In this document: in pieces, positions 7,869 to 16,564 of the stretch
How the letters are laid out: each line of letters opens with the position of its first letter
Position numbering within the stretch: position 1 is the stretch's first letter
Source of the DNA: JAJPJQ01 sp964572145
GTDB lineage: Bacteria > Desulfobacterota > Binatia > UBA9968
Direction: 5' to 3'
Assembly (NCBI GenBank): GCA_964572145.1
Contig: CAZNES010000016.1
Span: 1-64,000, forward strand
DNA length: 64,000 nt
The notes under the pieces: generated by a model
The model's database searches: none
Seen by the model: only the letters and a program-made list of their open reading frames with translations
Told to the model about the DNA's origin: nothing
Translations under genes and position numbers: made by a program

Positions 7869-8977
7869 TGAACGGGTCTGGCGCTTTCGCCCGCGGCGGA
7901 CGCCGGTTGAGAGGGAATGCTCAGCAGGACGTGGGTTCCGACATCCTGCCGGCTTTGAATCCGGAGACTGCTGCCGATAAAATCGGTCAGGCGGCGCGCG
8001 ACGGTGAGCCCCAGGCCCAGGCCGGAAAATTGCCGGCGCAGCGAGCTATCCATCTGTTGAAACGGCTGAAACATGCGGTCGATGTGCTGCTCGGGCATTC
8101 CGGCGCCCGTGTCGGCGATCTCGATCTCGACGGCGCCTCTCTGCGGCGCGTTGGCGATTTTGACGGATATTTTTTTTCCGGCGGGAGTGAACTTGATCGC
8201 ATTGTGCAGAAGATTTTGCACGACTCGGGCCAACTTTGCGGGATCGCCGACCAGCGGCGCACCGTCCGGCGGCGAGACGACCGAGATCTCGATCCCCTTT
8301 TCCTGCAGCAGCTTCTCGTAGCGTTGGATACAGTCGTGCACCAGCGCCGCCGCGTCGACGGATTGCTCGTTCAATACCAGGTCACCCGCATTCAAGGAGG
8401 TCAAGATCAGGACGTTGTCGATCAGCTCGAGAAGCTCGCCGGAGTTTTTGTAGACCCGCTCGAGCGCCTTTTGCTGCTGATCGGTCAATTGACCGATCAG
8501 TTGATCGAGCAAAATGGAAACGAAACCGATGACGACACTGAGCGGCGTGCGCAGCTCATGGGAAATATTGGCCAGGAATTCGGATTTGACATTTTTAAGC
8601 TCGACCCGGGCTTGCCTGCGCTGCAACGCGCGCCGAACCAGCGCCAGAATGTGGTTTACGTCGAACGGCTTGGAAATATAATCGAACGCGCCCAGCCGCA
8701 ATCCCTCGACGGCCGTATCCATCGAGCCGTAACCGGTGATGATGATCGCCTCGATGTCCGGGTCGTGCTGCTTAATTTTCTCCAGGACCTTGGTTCCGGA
8801 AAGTCCCGGCATCTTGAGGTCCAGAGTCACCAGATCCACCGGGATCAAATTGAGCATCTCAATCGCATCGGCGGCCTTCTCGACCGCATACACGTTGTAG
8901 TAGGGCTTGAGAATTACTCGGAGCGATTCTCTGGGGCCTATTTCGTCGTCAACAACTAAGATGTTGGGCTTATCCAT
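7865..8977 (-). CDS. REC-histidine kinase
   Basis: 370 residues from ATG 8977; a TTG five codons further up (8992) is less likely because the receiver begins right after MDKPNILVVDD. The receiver has phosphoacceptor Asp53 (LDLKMPG) and SKPF. HisKA has His140 in FLANISHELRTPLS. The ATPase has NLLHNAIKF, ADTGAGM and SGLGLGLTV boxes. It is soluble, so it probably takes phosphate or a protein signal rather than sensing outside. It lies 127 bases after the NtrC-type gene, separated by a sigma-54 promoter. Confidence 0.87.
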   Translation of the reverse strand: MDKPNILVVDDEIGPRESLRVILKPYYNVYAVEKAADAIEMLNLIPVDLVTLDLKMPGLSGTKVLEKIKQHDPDIEAIIITGYGSMDTAVEGLRLGAFDYISKPFDVNHILALVRRALQRRQARVELKNVKSEFLANISHELRTPLSVVIGFVSILLDQLIGQLTDQQQKALERVYKNSGELLELIDNVLILTSLNAGDLVLNEQSVDAAALVHDCIQRYEKLLQEKGIEISVVSPPDGAPLVGDPAKLARVVQNLLHNAIKFTPAGKKISVKIANAPQRGAVEIEIADTGAGMPEQHIDRMFQPFQQMDSSLRRQFSGLGLGLTVARRLTDFIGSSLRIQSRQDVGTHVLLSIPSQPASAAGESARPVH

Positions 8978-9011
8978 GATACACCACCGCAATTAGACTG
9001 CCGTTAGGTTG

Positions 9012-9027
9012 AGCAATCGATGTGCCA
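9012..9027 (-). promoter_or_regulatory. Sigma-54 (-24/-12) promoter
   Basis: On the minus strand it reads TGGCAC-ATCGA-TTGCT, an exact fit to the TGGCAC-N5-TTGCW consensus with correct GG to GC spacing. It is placed about 35 bases before the REC-kinase start and just downstream of an NtrC-family activator gene. Confidence 0.8.
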
Positions 9028-9104
9028 GGATAGAGGCAATGCAACCTCCTGGAATAAAAGGAGTAAATGTTTAATAAAATGCGGGAGAATGACGGAGATC
9101 GGCG

Positions 9105-10511
9105 CTAGCTGGACAACTTTGCGCAATCTTCAGCAGGCGGCGCGTCGCTGATCTGGAGTTTCTCCATGCGGTAGCGCAATACTCGCCGGCTGGTCCCCAA
9201 AAGAGATGCCGCTTTTGTCTGATTGAACGCCGTTTTCTGCAGCGCCCGCAAAATGATCGCCCGCTCGAACTCGTCTACGGCTTCGCCCAGCGGCCGCGAT
9301 CCCTCGAGAACCGCGTCTTTGAGAGTTATCGTCCGCTCCTGGATGCGCATCCCGAGCGGCAGATCGTCCAGAGTGATGGTCTCGTGGGGGGTCAAGATGG
9401 TGAGCCGCTCGATCAGATTCTCCAGCTCGCGCACGTTGCCGGGCCATGAATACGAGATCATGGAATCCACCACGGTCGCTGCCAATTTCTTCGGCGGCAT
9501 TGAGTTTTCCCGCGCCTTGAGTTTTATGAAATGATCCACCAGCACCGGAACGTCGTCGGCCCGCTCGCGCAATGCCGGAAGATTCACCGACACGACGTTC
9601 AGGCGGTAAAAAAGATCCGCGCGGAATCCGTCGCCTTTGGCGAGCTTCTCAAGTTCCCGGTTGCTCGCGGCGATAATCCGCACATCGACTTTGCTCTCGT
9701 CGGTCCCGCCCAAGCGCGTAAACGTTTCGTTTTCAATCGCCCTCAAGAGTTTGGACTGCGTGCCCAGCGGCAGCTCGCCGACCTCATCGAGAAAAAGGGT
9801 GCCGCTGTGAGCCATGTCGAAATGGCCGATTTTTCTCTGATAGGCATTGGTAAAGGCGCCCTTCTCATAGCCGAAGAGCTCGCTCTCGATCAAGCTGTCG
9901 GGCAGCGCCGCGCAGTTTACGACCACGAACGGTTTGTTGCGCCGGTCGCTGTTATAATGGATCGCCCGCGCGATCAGTTCTTTACCGGTCCCGCTCTCGC
10001 CGGTGATCAGCACCGTGCTCTTCCTTTTGGCCACCAGGCTCACCGTCTTGAAAATTTCCATCATGGGTTTGGAGTTGCCCACGATATTTTCGATGCCGTA
10101 TTTTCGTCCGACTTCTTCCTGCAGCCGTTCGAGATCTCTCGAAAGATTGCTCTTCTCCAGGGCGCGATCCACGCGCAGGCGCAGCTCATCGACGTCGAAA
10201 GGCTTGGTCACGTAATCGAACGCGCCGGTCTCTTTTGCCGTAAACGCGGTGCGCGCGGTGTTCAAAGCGGTCAGCATGATCACCTGACCCTCGGGATGGA
10301 TTTTCTTGATCTGCTTGAGGGTCTCGAGGCCGTCGGCGCCGGGCATGAGGATGTCGAGCAGAACGATGTCCGGTGTCTCCTCTTTGACCTTGCGGAGCGC
10401 CTCCTCGCTCGAGCACGCTTCGTGAACGCGGAAATGTTTTCCAAAAATAAGGCGAATCGATTCCCTTACACCGATCTCATCATCGACAACCAGAAGCGAC
10501 GTTTGACTCAT
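9105..10511 (-). CDS. NtrC-family sigma-54-dependent response regulator
   Basis: 468 residues. Receiver 1-120 with Asp53 (LLDILMPG) and Lys103; AAA+ domain with Walker A GESGTGKE at 171-178 and Walker B LFLDEVGE at 240-247; C-terminal Fis-type helix-turn-helix (NQTKAASLLGTSRR). The sigma-54 contact loop reads GAFTNA at 218-223 instead of GAFTGA: the key Phe and Thr are kept, the second Gly is Asn. It activates sigma-54 RNA polymerase when phosphorylated. The likely target includes the promoter at 9012-9027. ATG overlaps the upstream degenerate kinase stop by four bases. Confidence 0.92.
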   Translation of the reverse strand: MSQTSLLVVDDEIGVRESIRLIFGKHFRVHEACSSEEALRKVKEETPDIVLLDILMPGADGLETLKQIKKIHPEGQVIMLTALNTARTAFTAKETGAFDYVTKPFDVDELRLRVDRALEKSNLSRDLERLQEEVGRKYGIENIVGNSKPMMEIFKTVSLVAKRKSTVLITGESGTGKELIARAIHYNSDRRNKPFVVVNCAALPDSLIESELFGYEKGAFTNAYQRKIGHFDMAHSGTLFLDEVGELPLGTQSKLLRAIENETFTRLGGTDESKVDVRIIAASNRELEKLAKGDGFRADLFYRLNVVSVNLPALRERADDVPVLVDHFIKLKARENSMPPKKLAATVVDSMISYSWPGNVRELENLIERLTILTPHETITLDDLPLGMRIQERTITLKDAVLEGSRPLGEAVDEFERAIILRALQKTAFNQTKAASLLGTSRRVLRYRMEKLQISDAPPAEDCAKLSS

Positions 10512-12400
10512 GGCTCTTTACTCACACCCCCTTTTTCAACGACTGGAAGCTCCGCCCAGATCCGCGCCCGCCCCTTTTCGTGATAGTCGACCTTGATACT
10601 GCCGCCATTGCGCTCGAGCAGCATTTTGGCCAACAGCATGCGCAACGGCAGGGCTTCGTCTCCGTTGGCGGCCGTCGCAACGCCGAGATATTCGTGCAGG
10701 GCGCCGACCCCGGCGCCTTCCCGGAGATACGAAATCGCCACTTTCCCTTCCCCTTCCACATCCATCTGGATCTCGCTCTTCGGCTTGACCTGAGCGAGCG
10801 CGGCCCGGAGAATGCTTTTGAACGCAAAGATAAATTGAGCCTTGTCGACGAAAACCGCGGCGGCTTCCCCTCTTTTGCCCCATTGGAGGGCGGTTTCTCT
10901 TTTGATGCATTCGGGTAGAAGCTCTTCTTCCACGCGACGCAATTGCTCGTAGATCAGTATTTTCTCTTTTGCGGGTTGGCTGAAGCGCGAGAAATCGAGC
11001 AAGGATTCGAGGAGATCGTCCATGCGCTGGATGTCGCCGTTGACGGTTTGCTGGAAGCGAACGCGGAAGGTGGGATCGTCGAACCGATCGGCGAGGAGCT
11101 GGGAAAAAGTTTTCACGGTGACCATCGGGTTTTTAAGTTCGTGGGCGAGCTCGCTGATGAGTATTCGAACTTCGTGGGAATAATCGTCGCCAGACGGCAA
11201 AACGTCCGGCGCTTTCTTATTCCGCGCCGCCGGAATGGCAGCCGGCTTCTGCGCGACGCCCTCCGGCAATTGAGGCTGCCGGTCGGAAGCCGCGCGGGTC
11301 TTTTCAACTTCCCACGAATCGCCCAGGATGAGATCGGGCCCGTCGATCAGCTCTTTTCTGAGAACGGATAAGGTCCTGGCGATTACCGCTTCCATCTCAT
11401 CCAGGTTGCCGAACCAGAGGTAGTTGCCGAGCCGTTCCATGGCCGCGGGAGTGAAACTGACTTTTACGAGACCGATCTGCCTGGCGCATTCCTGAGCCAA
11501 CAAGTCTGCGAGAACCGGGATATCGAACGGCCGGTCTCTCAGAGCGGGCAAGCGAAGGATCAAGGTTGCCAATCGATAATAGAGAGCGTCTGAGAATTCT
11601 CCGCGATAGGTTTTCTCCAGAAGGTCCGCTCGGGACGTGGAGATGAGCCACAGCTCTCTTCCCCTTCCCTCTTGCTCCGCTAAAAAGTCCAACAGGCCGG
11701 ACTGGGCCGAAAGATCCAGGCCGTCGATGCCGCTAAGAAAGAGCGTGAGGCGTTGAGACTCGCCGCCTTCGCGCGCCAAAACGTCGTTGATTCTGGCCTG
11801 CGCGTGAGGCCCTACGACTACGGAAGCGTGCTCCGAGAGCCAGGGTCCGGCCCGGTTGTTGAGCGCGTGCACCGCGCGCGCCACCGCCTCTTGGCCGCAT
11901 CCCGGCTCGGCCATGATAAGGAGCGGGAAAGGCGTCAAGGCGAATTTCCGCGCCAGAGCGGAAACGGAGGAAGGCACAAACGGATAGTCGATATAGTGGA
12001 GCGGGGCGCTTCCCGATGCCCAAACCGCCGATAGCAACCTGGGAGGCTCGGAGACGGCGTCGAACAGACTCGCTACTTTTTGCTTGAGCTCATAAGGATT
12101 GAACGGCTTGGCCAAACTATCCGCGTTGGCATCGGGAAGCTTGATTCCCGCTGCGCTCCCGGAATCGACCAGGAAAAGAATAGGACAGGGAAACCGCTCC
12201 GCTATATTGGAAAATATAGAAGGTTGCCGGGCCGAGGCGGGAGAAACGCCGACGATCAATAGGTCAGGCGCCGGATCGCGCGGGGCGGAACTTTCGACTT
12301 CCAGCGATGATTTTTGCGTGACGGCGAAATCCCGCCCCAGGACCAAAGCGATAGTTTCTCGAACCGCCTGAGATTCATCAACGACCAGGATCTTCTTCAT
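10508..12400 (-). CDS. Degenerate REC - AAA+ (sigma-54 type) - HisKA/HATPase fusion
   Basis: 630 residues with three recognisable but mostly inactive modules. Receiver 1-115: the phosphoacceptor position reads LLIVGVSP (Gly51 instead of Asp), while Lys98 is kept. AAA+ of sigma-54 type about 140-345: Walker A is EPGCGQE (Lys to Gln170), Walker B is LFLSGIDG (DE lost) and the GAFTGA loop is absent, though the YYRL...LPALRDRPFDIP sensor region is clear. HisKA keeps His420 in ELAHELKNP. The ATPase has lost its N box and most of the lid but ends with NGGSIKV and an LP terminus. The frame is intact and the gene overlaps both neighbours, so it is maintained. A scaffold or phosphotransfer role is inference. 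Confidence 0.8.
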   Translation of the reverse strand: MKKILVVDESQAVRETIALVLGRDFAVTQKSSLEVESSAPRDPAPDLLIVGVSPASARQPSIFSNIAERFPCPILFLVDSGSAAGIKLPDANADSLAKPFNPYELKQKVASLFDAVSEPPRLLSAVWASGSAPLHYIDYPFVPSSVSALARKFALTPFPLLIMAEPGCGQEAVARAVHALNNRAGPWLSEHASVVVGPHAQARINDVLAREGGESQRLTLFLSGIDGLDLSAQSGLLDFLAEQEGRGRELWLISTSRADLLEKTYRGEFSDALYYRLATLILRLPALRDRPFDIPVLADLLAQECARQIGLVKVSFTPAAMERLGNYLWFGNLDEMEAVIARTLSVLRKELIDGPDLILGDSWEVEKTRAASDRQPQLPEGVAQKPAAIPAARNKKAPDVLPSGDDYSHEVRILISELAHELKNPMVTVKTFSQLLADRFDDPTFRVRFQQTVNGDIQRMDDLLESLLDFSRFSQPAKEKILIYEQLRRVEEELLPECIKRETALQWGKRGEAAAVFVDKAQFIFAFKSILRAALAQVKPKSEIQMDVEGEGKVAISYLREGAGVGALHEYLGVATAANGDEALPLRMLLAKMLLERNGGSIKVDYHEKGRARIWAELPVVEKGGVSKEP

Positions 12401-14537
12401 TGATGATTTGAGGGCTGGGTCGCGTCACTTTTGGCGGGAGATAGCTGACGGGTAAACGGATGAAAAAGCTGGTTCCCTTTCCATCCTGGCTCTCGACGAC
12501 CATGTACCCACCGTGTTCCTTTATGATCTGGTGCGAGATCGACAGACCCAGCCCGCTTCCGTCTTTTTTGGTCGTAAAAAACGGATTGAAGATGTTCTCG
12601 ATATCTTTTTCGGGAATACCGATGCCCGTGTCGCGCACCTCGATTTGAACAAATCGCGCCGAACCGTTTTCACCGTACAGATGCGTGCCGATCTCCACCG
12701 ACCCGCCGTTTTCGATCGACTGAATCGCGTTGAGAATGAGGTTCATGCATACCTGTTTTATCTGTTCTTTGTCAATGAATATTTTGGGCAGTTTGGCGGC
12801 CATGTGGAGGCCGATTTTTACGTCTTTTTCTTTGGCCTGGCTCTGGAGAATTCGGGTGATATTGCTGACGATTTCATTGATGTCCTGCGCGGACGTGTTG
12901 GGGGTGGACGGGCGCGCGAAGCTCAGCAGGTCGTTCACCAGCCCGCAGATCCTGTCGACTTCTTTCATAGCCAACGATTGAAACAATTCGCGAAATTCCT
13001 GGTCTTGATAGCGTTCCGGCAAAAGCTGGGTAAATGTACGGATAGCGACCAGGGGATTGCGTATCTCGTGGGCCAGACCCGCCGTCAGCATGCCGAGGGA
13101 CGACAAACGGTCGGCGCGCCGGATAATGCTTTGGGACTGCTTTAAGTTTTCATAGAGCCGGGCGTTCTCGATCGCGATCGCCGTCTGGTTGGCCAGGGTC
13201 GAAAGCACTTCGACGTCTTCTTGGGAATACATCTCTTTCCCTTCCCGGTGGCCCAAATTCAGTATTCCGATGAGCCGGTCCTTGGAATTGAGGGGGAGAG
13301 TGATCTCGGCCTGCAATTGACGCATCTTTCGGGCCAATTTTCCGCCTCGCATCTGGCCCTTTTCCAACTCCAGCTCTTCCCTGATGAGCGCCTCGGGGCG
13401 CTTCATAAGAGTCTGAACCAACGGCTCGTCGCGCGAGATATCCTGGCCTTTCGAGGCGTCGAGAGCCAGGCCGACGCTGCTTTTGAGCTTGAACGTTCCA
13501 TCGACGTCGTCCAACAAAAATAGGGAGGCCTTCTGGACTTCGAGGGCCTTCACGACGGTTTGGACCAAGGCGCGGGACACGGTCTCCAAATCCACCATCG
13601 AAATCATTTCCCGGCTCGAGCGCAGCAAGGTTGCGCGGTAATCGTATCTCTTCTTGAACAAGACCCGCTCGAAAGCCTCCTCCGTCCGGAAGCGAATCTT
13701 GGGAAAAACGAACCCGACGAGAATGAAAAGAACCAGGGCGAAAAAAGAAAAAGTGGGGCTGACGTGGCCGAAAAAAATGATTTGCGTGGCCATCAACAAC
13801 AAATAAGAAGGAATGAGCAGGATCAATAACTGAAGACCGTAAATGATGCTTTTCTTGATGAAGACGTTGATGTCCATCAGGCGAAATCTCACGACGGTGT
13901 AGCTGAACAGAACGATGTAGACGGCAACTAAAATATTTCCATACGGGGGCAGTGAAACGCCGTACCACAACGGAAAATTGGTGGCCCCTCCCACGTAGCC
14001 GATGACGAGCGCGATGATAAGATACCGGAGCTGGTTGTGTCGGAGACCGCTGCTGCGATGATATTCGCGGATAAGCAGATAGGTAAAATGGACGACGCAA
14101 TAAAAGAAGAACAAAAGATAAACGTGGAATGCCGGCCCGGGATCAGGCCAGTAAGAGAACCCTAATTTCGAGGACAGTCCTTGGATAAAAAGAGGAGAAG
14201 TTAAATCTAGAACCAGAAAACACAAGCACAAAGAATACCCGACCCATAACCAACGTTTCTTCCCTGGAGGCGACTGAAGAAACTCCGCGATGTGGTGGAA
14301 ATTGGTAACAGGAACGAATATCGCCCCGGCCATCAGCAACCGTATCCAGAACAACGCATCGGCGGGGCTCGCGGACAACTGCCAGAAAAAGTATCCGTAA
14401 CTCCAGACCGAGAGACTCAGACAGAACAGAGCATACGTTTGATACCTGCGGTCCCTGACATCGCGGGTCAGAACGTAGAATCCAAGCAGCGTTGAAGTTA
14501 ACCCGTTAATCAGTCCACTGATCGCATAAAAGACCAT
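12378..14537 (-). CDS. 7TM-GAF sensor histidine kinase
   Basis: 719 residues. Around seven or eight membrane segments in the first 250 residues match the 7TM N-terminal domain of histidine kinases. A GAF domain follows (about 305-470, ending TLANQTAIAIENARLYE). HisKA carries the His in GLAHEIRNPLVAIRTF and the ATPase has MNLILNAIQ, RDTGIGIP and GSGLGLSIS boxes. This NtrB-like HisKA subclass usually feeds an NtrC-type regulator, and one is encoded two genes downstream. The start is three bases after the hydrolase-methyltransferase gene, suggesting translational coupling. Its resemblance to PrsK-type kinases is general only. Confidence 0.9.
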   Translation of the reverse strand: MVFYAISGLINGLTSTLLGFYVLTRDVRDRRYQTYALFCLSLSVWSYGYFFWQLSASPADALFWIRLLMAGAIFVPVTNFHHIAEFLQSPPGKKRWLWVGYSLCLCFLVLDLTSPLFIQGLSSKLGFSYWPDPGPAFHVYLLFFFYCVVHFTYLLIREYHRSSGLRHNQLRYLIIALVIGYVGGATNFPLWYGVSLPPYGNILVAVYIVLFSYTVVRFRLMDINVFIKKSIIYGLQLLILLIPSYLLLMATQIIFFGHVSPTFSFFALVLFILVGFVFPKIRFRTEEAFERVLFKKRYDYRATLLRSSREMISMVDLETVSRALVQTVVKALEVQKASLFLLDDVDGTFKLKSSVGLALDASKGQDISRDEPLVQTLMKRPEALIREELELEKGQMRGGKLARKMRQLQAEITLPLNSKDRLIGILNLGHREGKEMYSQEDVEVLSTLANQTAIAIENARLYENLKQSQSIIRRADRLSSLGMLTAGLAHEIRNPLVAIRTFTQLLPERYQDQEFRELFQSLAMKEVDRICGLVNDLLSFARPSTPNTSAQDINEIVSNITRILQSQAKEKDVKIGLHMAAKLPKIFIDKEQIKQVCMNLILNAIQSIENGGSVEIGTHLYGENGSARFVQIEVRDTGIGIPEKDIENIFNPFFTTKKDGSGLGLSISHQIIKEHGGYMVVESQDGKGTSFFIRLPVSYLPPKVTRPSPQIINEEDPGR

Positions 14538-14540
14538 GGC

Positions 14541-16271
14541 TCACAGCGCCTTTTCAGCAAATGCTACATTGGCCTGGTCGCCGAACGAGCGCAATACCCT
14601 CGTTCGGCTGAATCCAGCCTGTCGCATCAGCGCCCTCAACTCCTGCTCGCTAAAAAAATGGTAAATGCCCCTTACTTCTTTCAACTTGATCATTCCTGAA
14701 TTGCTGAGTAGCTGACGGGCTTCTTCGATTTGAGTCTCATTCTCCGCCACCGAGACAAAGTTGCGATAGACCTCGGAGAGATCGGTATTGGGCTTCAAGC
14801 TGCTGATCACGATCTTGCCGCCAGGCCGCAGCACGCGCCGAAATTCCTGAATGACCTTGCCGGGATCCCTTAAATAGGACACCACGAGATTGCAACAAAT
14901 CTGGTCGAAAATATTGTCGGCGAACGGAATTCCCATCTCTAAATCCGAGAGGATAAAATTGGATTCGACAAAACCCGGCGTCCGGAAAGTCAATCCCCGC
15001 GTTTTCTTAAATTCCATCTCGACCGCATCAAGCTTTCTTGAAGCTTCCTGCAGAGCATCCTGGATAAAGTCGGCTGCAACATAGCTGACGGGCGGATCCG
15101 TCAAGCAGTGGGCGTTCTGGCTCAACCGGTAAAGTTGTTTCGAGACGAGAAACAGCCCGTAGTTGCCGTTCCCGCAACCGGCGTCGAGGATCTTCTGCCC
15201 CGGCCACGCGTCTCCCAATAACTTGTAGAGCAGAGTGAGAAGATCCCAATAATCGTGGATGTTGATAATGTATTGGAACCTGCTCAAATACGTTTTCCAG
15301 AAATCACGCTCCTCCGCCTTTGAGTATTCGTAAACATTCTTTAAAAACGCCCTTTCCACGACTTCCCGGGTATGAATGAGTCTGAAATCAGGTTGGCTCA
15401 CGTCCATAAATTTCGAACCGTTTCGTTCCACATGGCCCACGGCAAATTGAACGGCCTCCCTGATGACCGAGTCGAGGATGTCCGGATTCTCCGAAAATCT
15501 GTGGAGTGCGTTGGGAAAAACCACGAACTCTTTTCCCGGACAAGACACGGCGCGGAAAGTCGATTGAGCTTCATCCTTATGAACCCAATGGTCTCTCGCT
15601 CCCACAAAGATCGCGGTTGGAACACGCACCCTATCGGCATCTTCGATCGCGCTCGAAAGGGTGGAGAACGACCCTTGAACCGCATCGCCTAAAAACCCAT
15701 CCGCGTTGATGGGAAAACCCAGTACATCCAGGGTACCGTAGCGCTTCCCGCCTAGATAGTTGCAGACTAAATCTTCCCTGTACACTGCGTGGAGCGTCGT
15801 CTGCAGATTGACCACAGGGGCCAGCAGGACGAGAAATTTTACGCGTGGATCGACCGACGCGACCTTCAAGGCCACACGCCCCGCCAAGCTGGTCGCCACT
15901 ATTCCCGTGTCCATCGACGGCCAGCGCCGCTCGGCATACTCCAGCAATCCAACAAAGTCATCCTTCATTTTTGTCAGAGTAGCGACGAAGATGTCCCCTT
16001 CGCTTTCGCCCACGTGGTCCGTCCAATCAAAACGTATGCATTGAAATCCGTTGACGGCGAAGTAGGCCGACACGAAAAGGTAATTTTCCTTGATATCGCC
16101 GTAAGCCGGTGGGATCAAAACCAAGCCGGCCGGAGCGGCGGCTTTAGGAACGTCCAAATATGCAACGATTCTCTTCCCCGCGCGGTTCGAGAGTTCAATG
16201 CGAGTCGTTGCAAAGATCTGTTCCGAGATCTCCGAAACCTTTTCGTCTTGAATAATTTGCTGCTTGCTCAT
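14541..16271 (-). CDS. Alpha/beta hydrolase (LuxD-like) fused to a SAM methyltransferase
   Basis: 576 residues. The N-terminal half is an alpha/beta hydrolase with a complete candidate triad: Ser128 in ATSLAG (an atypical nucleophile elbow like that of LuxD-type acyl transferases), Asp227 in GARDHW and His257 in ALHRF. The C-terminal half is a class I methyltransferase with motif I ILDAGCGNGNYG at 361-372 and a later RVLRPGGKIVIS. There is no signal peptide. It sits between a small HTH gene (10 bases upstream) and the 7TM kinase (3 bases downstream). It could make or alter a lipid or a diffusible acyl signal; that is inference. Confidence 0.82.
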   Translation of the reverse strand: MSKQQIIQDEKVSEISEQIFATTRIELSNRAGKRIVAYLDVPKAAAPAGLVLIPPAYGDIKENYLFVSAYFAVNGFQCIRFDWTDHVGESEGDIFVATLTKMKDDFVGLLEYAERRWPSMDTGIVATSLAGRVALKVASVDPRVKFLVLLAPVVNLQTTLHAVYREDLVCNYLGGKRYGTLDVLGFPINADGFLGDAVQGSFSTLSSAIEDADRVRVPTAIFVGARDHWVHKDEAQSTFRAVSCPGKEFVVFPNALHRFSENPDILDSVIREAVQFAVGHVERNGSKFMDVSQPDFRLIHTREVVERAFLKNVYEYSKAEERDFWKTYLSRFQYIINIHDYWDLLTLLYKLLGDAWPGQKILDAGCGNGNYGLFLVSKQLYRLSQNAHCLTDPPVSYVAADFIQDALQEASRKLDAVEMEFKKTRGLTFRTPGFVESNFILSDLEMGIPFADNIFDQICCNLVVSYLRDPGKVIQEFRRVLRPGGKIVISSLKPNTDLSEVYRNFVSVAENETQIEEARQLLSNSGMIKLKEVRGIYHFFSEQELRALMRQAGFSRTRVLRSFGDQANVAFAEKAL

Positions 16272-16281
16272 GAGATTTGTC

Positions 16282-16476
16282 TCAGTGAGCGACGGGCGGC
16301 GTCGCCATGTTCATATTCCTCGTCAGCCAGGAGTCGATCATCTCCCTTTTGAAGCGCCACTGGTTTCCTACTTTGAAAGCCGGGAGTTTTCTTTGGGCCA
16401 CGAGGCGGTAAATGGTGAACTTATCAACCCTCAGATAACGCGCCACTTGCTCGGTCGTTAAAAGATCTTCTTGCAT
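16282..16476 (-). CDS. Small excisionase/MerR-type helix-turn-helix protein
   Basis: 64 residues. LLTTEQVARYLRVDKFTIYRL and GNQWRFKREMIDSWL are the standard pattern of HTH_17 (excisionase-like) DNA-binding proteins. ATG 16476 is preceded by TAGGAG at good spacing. It is the first gene of the leftward signalling operon, with its own promoter at 16518-16546. It may autoregulate the divergent promoter region shared with the FadL-type gene; this is inference from position. Confidence 0.85.
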   Translation of the reverse strand: MQEDLLTTEQVARYLRVDKFTIYRLVAQRKLPAFKVGNQWRFKREMIDSWLTRNMNMATPPVAH

Positions 16477-16510
16477 TTTAAACTCCTATCTGGCAACATT
16501 TAGCAGCTTT

Positions 16511-16540
16511 TTGCACTGCTATACTGTAGTTAGCTATATT
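16511..16540 (+). promoter_or_regulatory. Sigma-70-type promoter of the FadL-like gene
   Basis: TTGCAC at 16511-16516, 18-bp spacer, TATATT at 16535-16540. The predicted start at about 16547 precedes AGGAGA and ATG 16565. Confidence 0.5.
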
Positions 16541-16546
16541 AGTCAA
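16518..16546 (-). promoter_or_regulatory. Sigma-70-type promoter of the leftward signalling operon
   Basis: Minus strand TTGACT at 16541-16546, 17-bp spacer, TATAGC at 16518-16523. It overlaps the rightward promoter of the porin gene, so the two would compete for polymerase. Confidence 0.55.
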
Positions 16547-16564
16547 GTGATGACAGGAGAGCGA

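Noticed and set aside
7868..8959. 363-codon rightward frame opposite the REC-kinase
   Set aside because: Shadow of a clear histidine kinase; no motifs on this strand.
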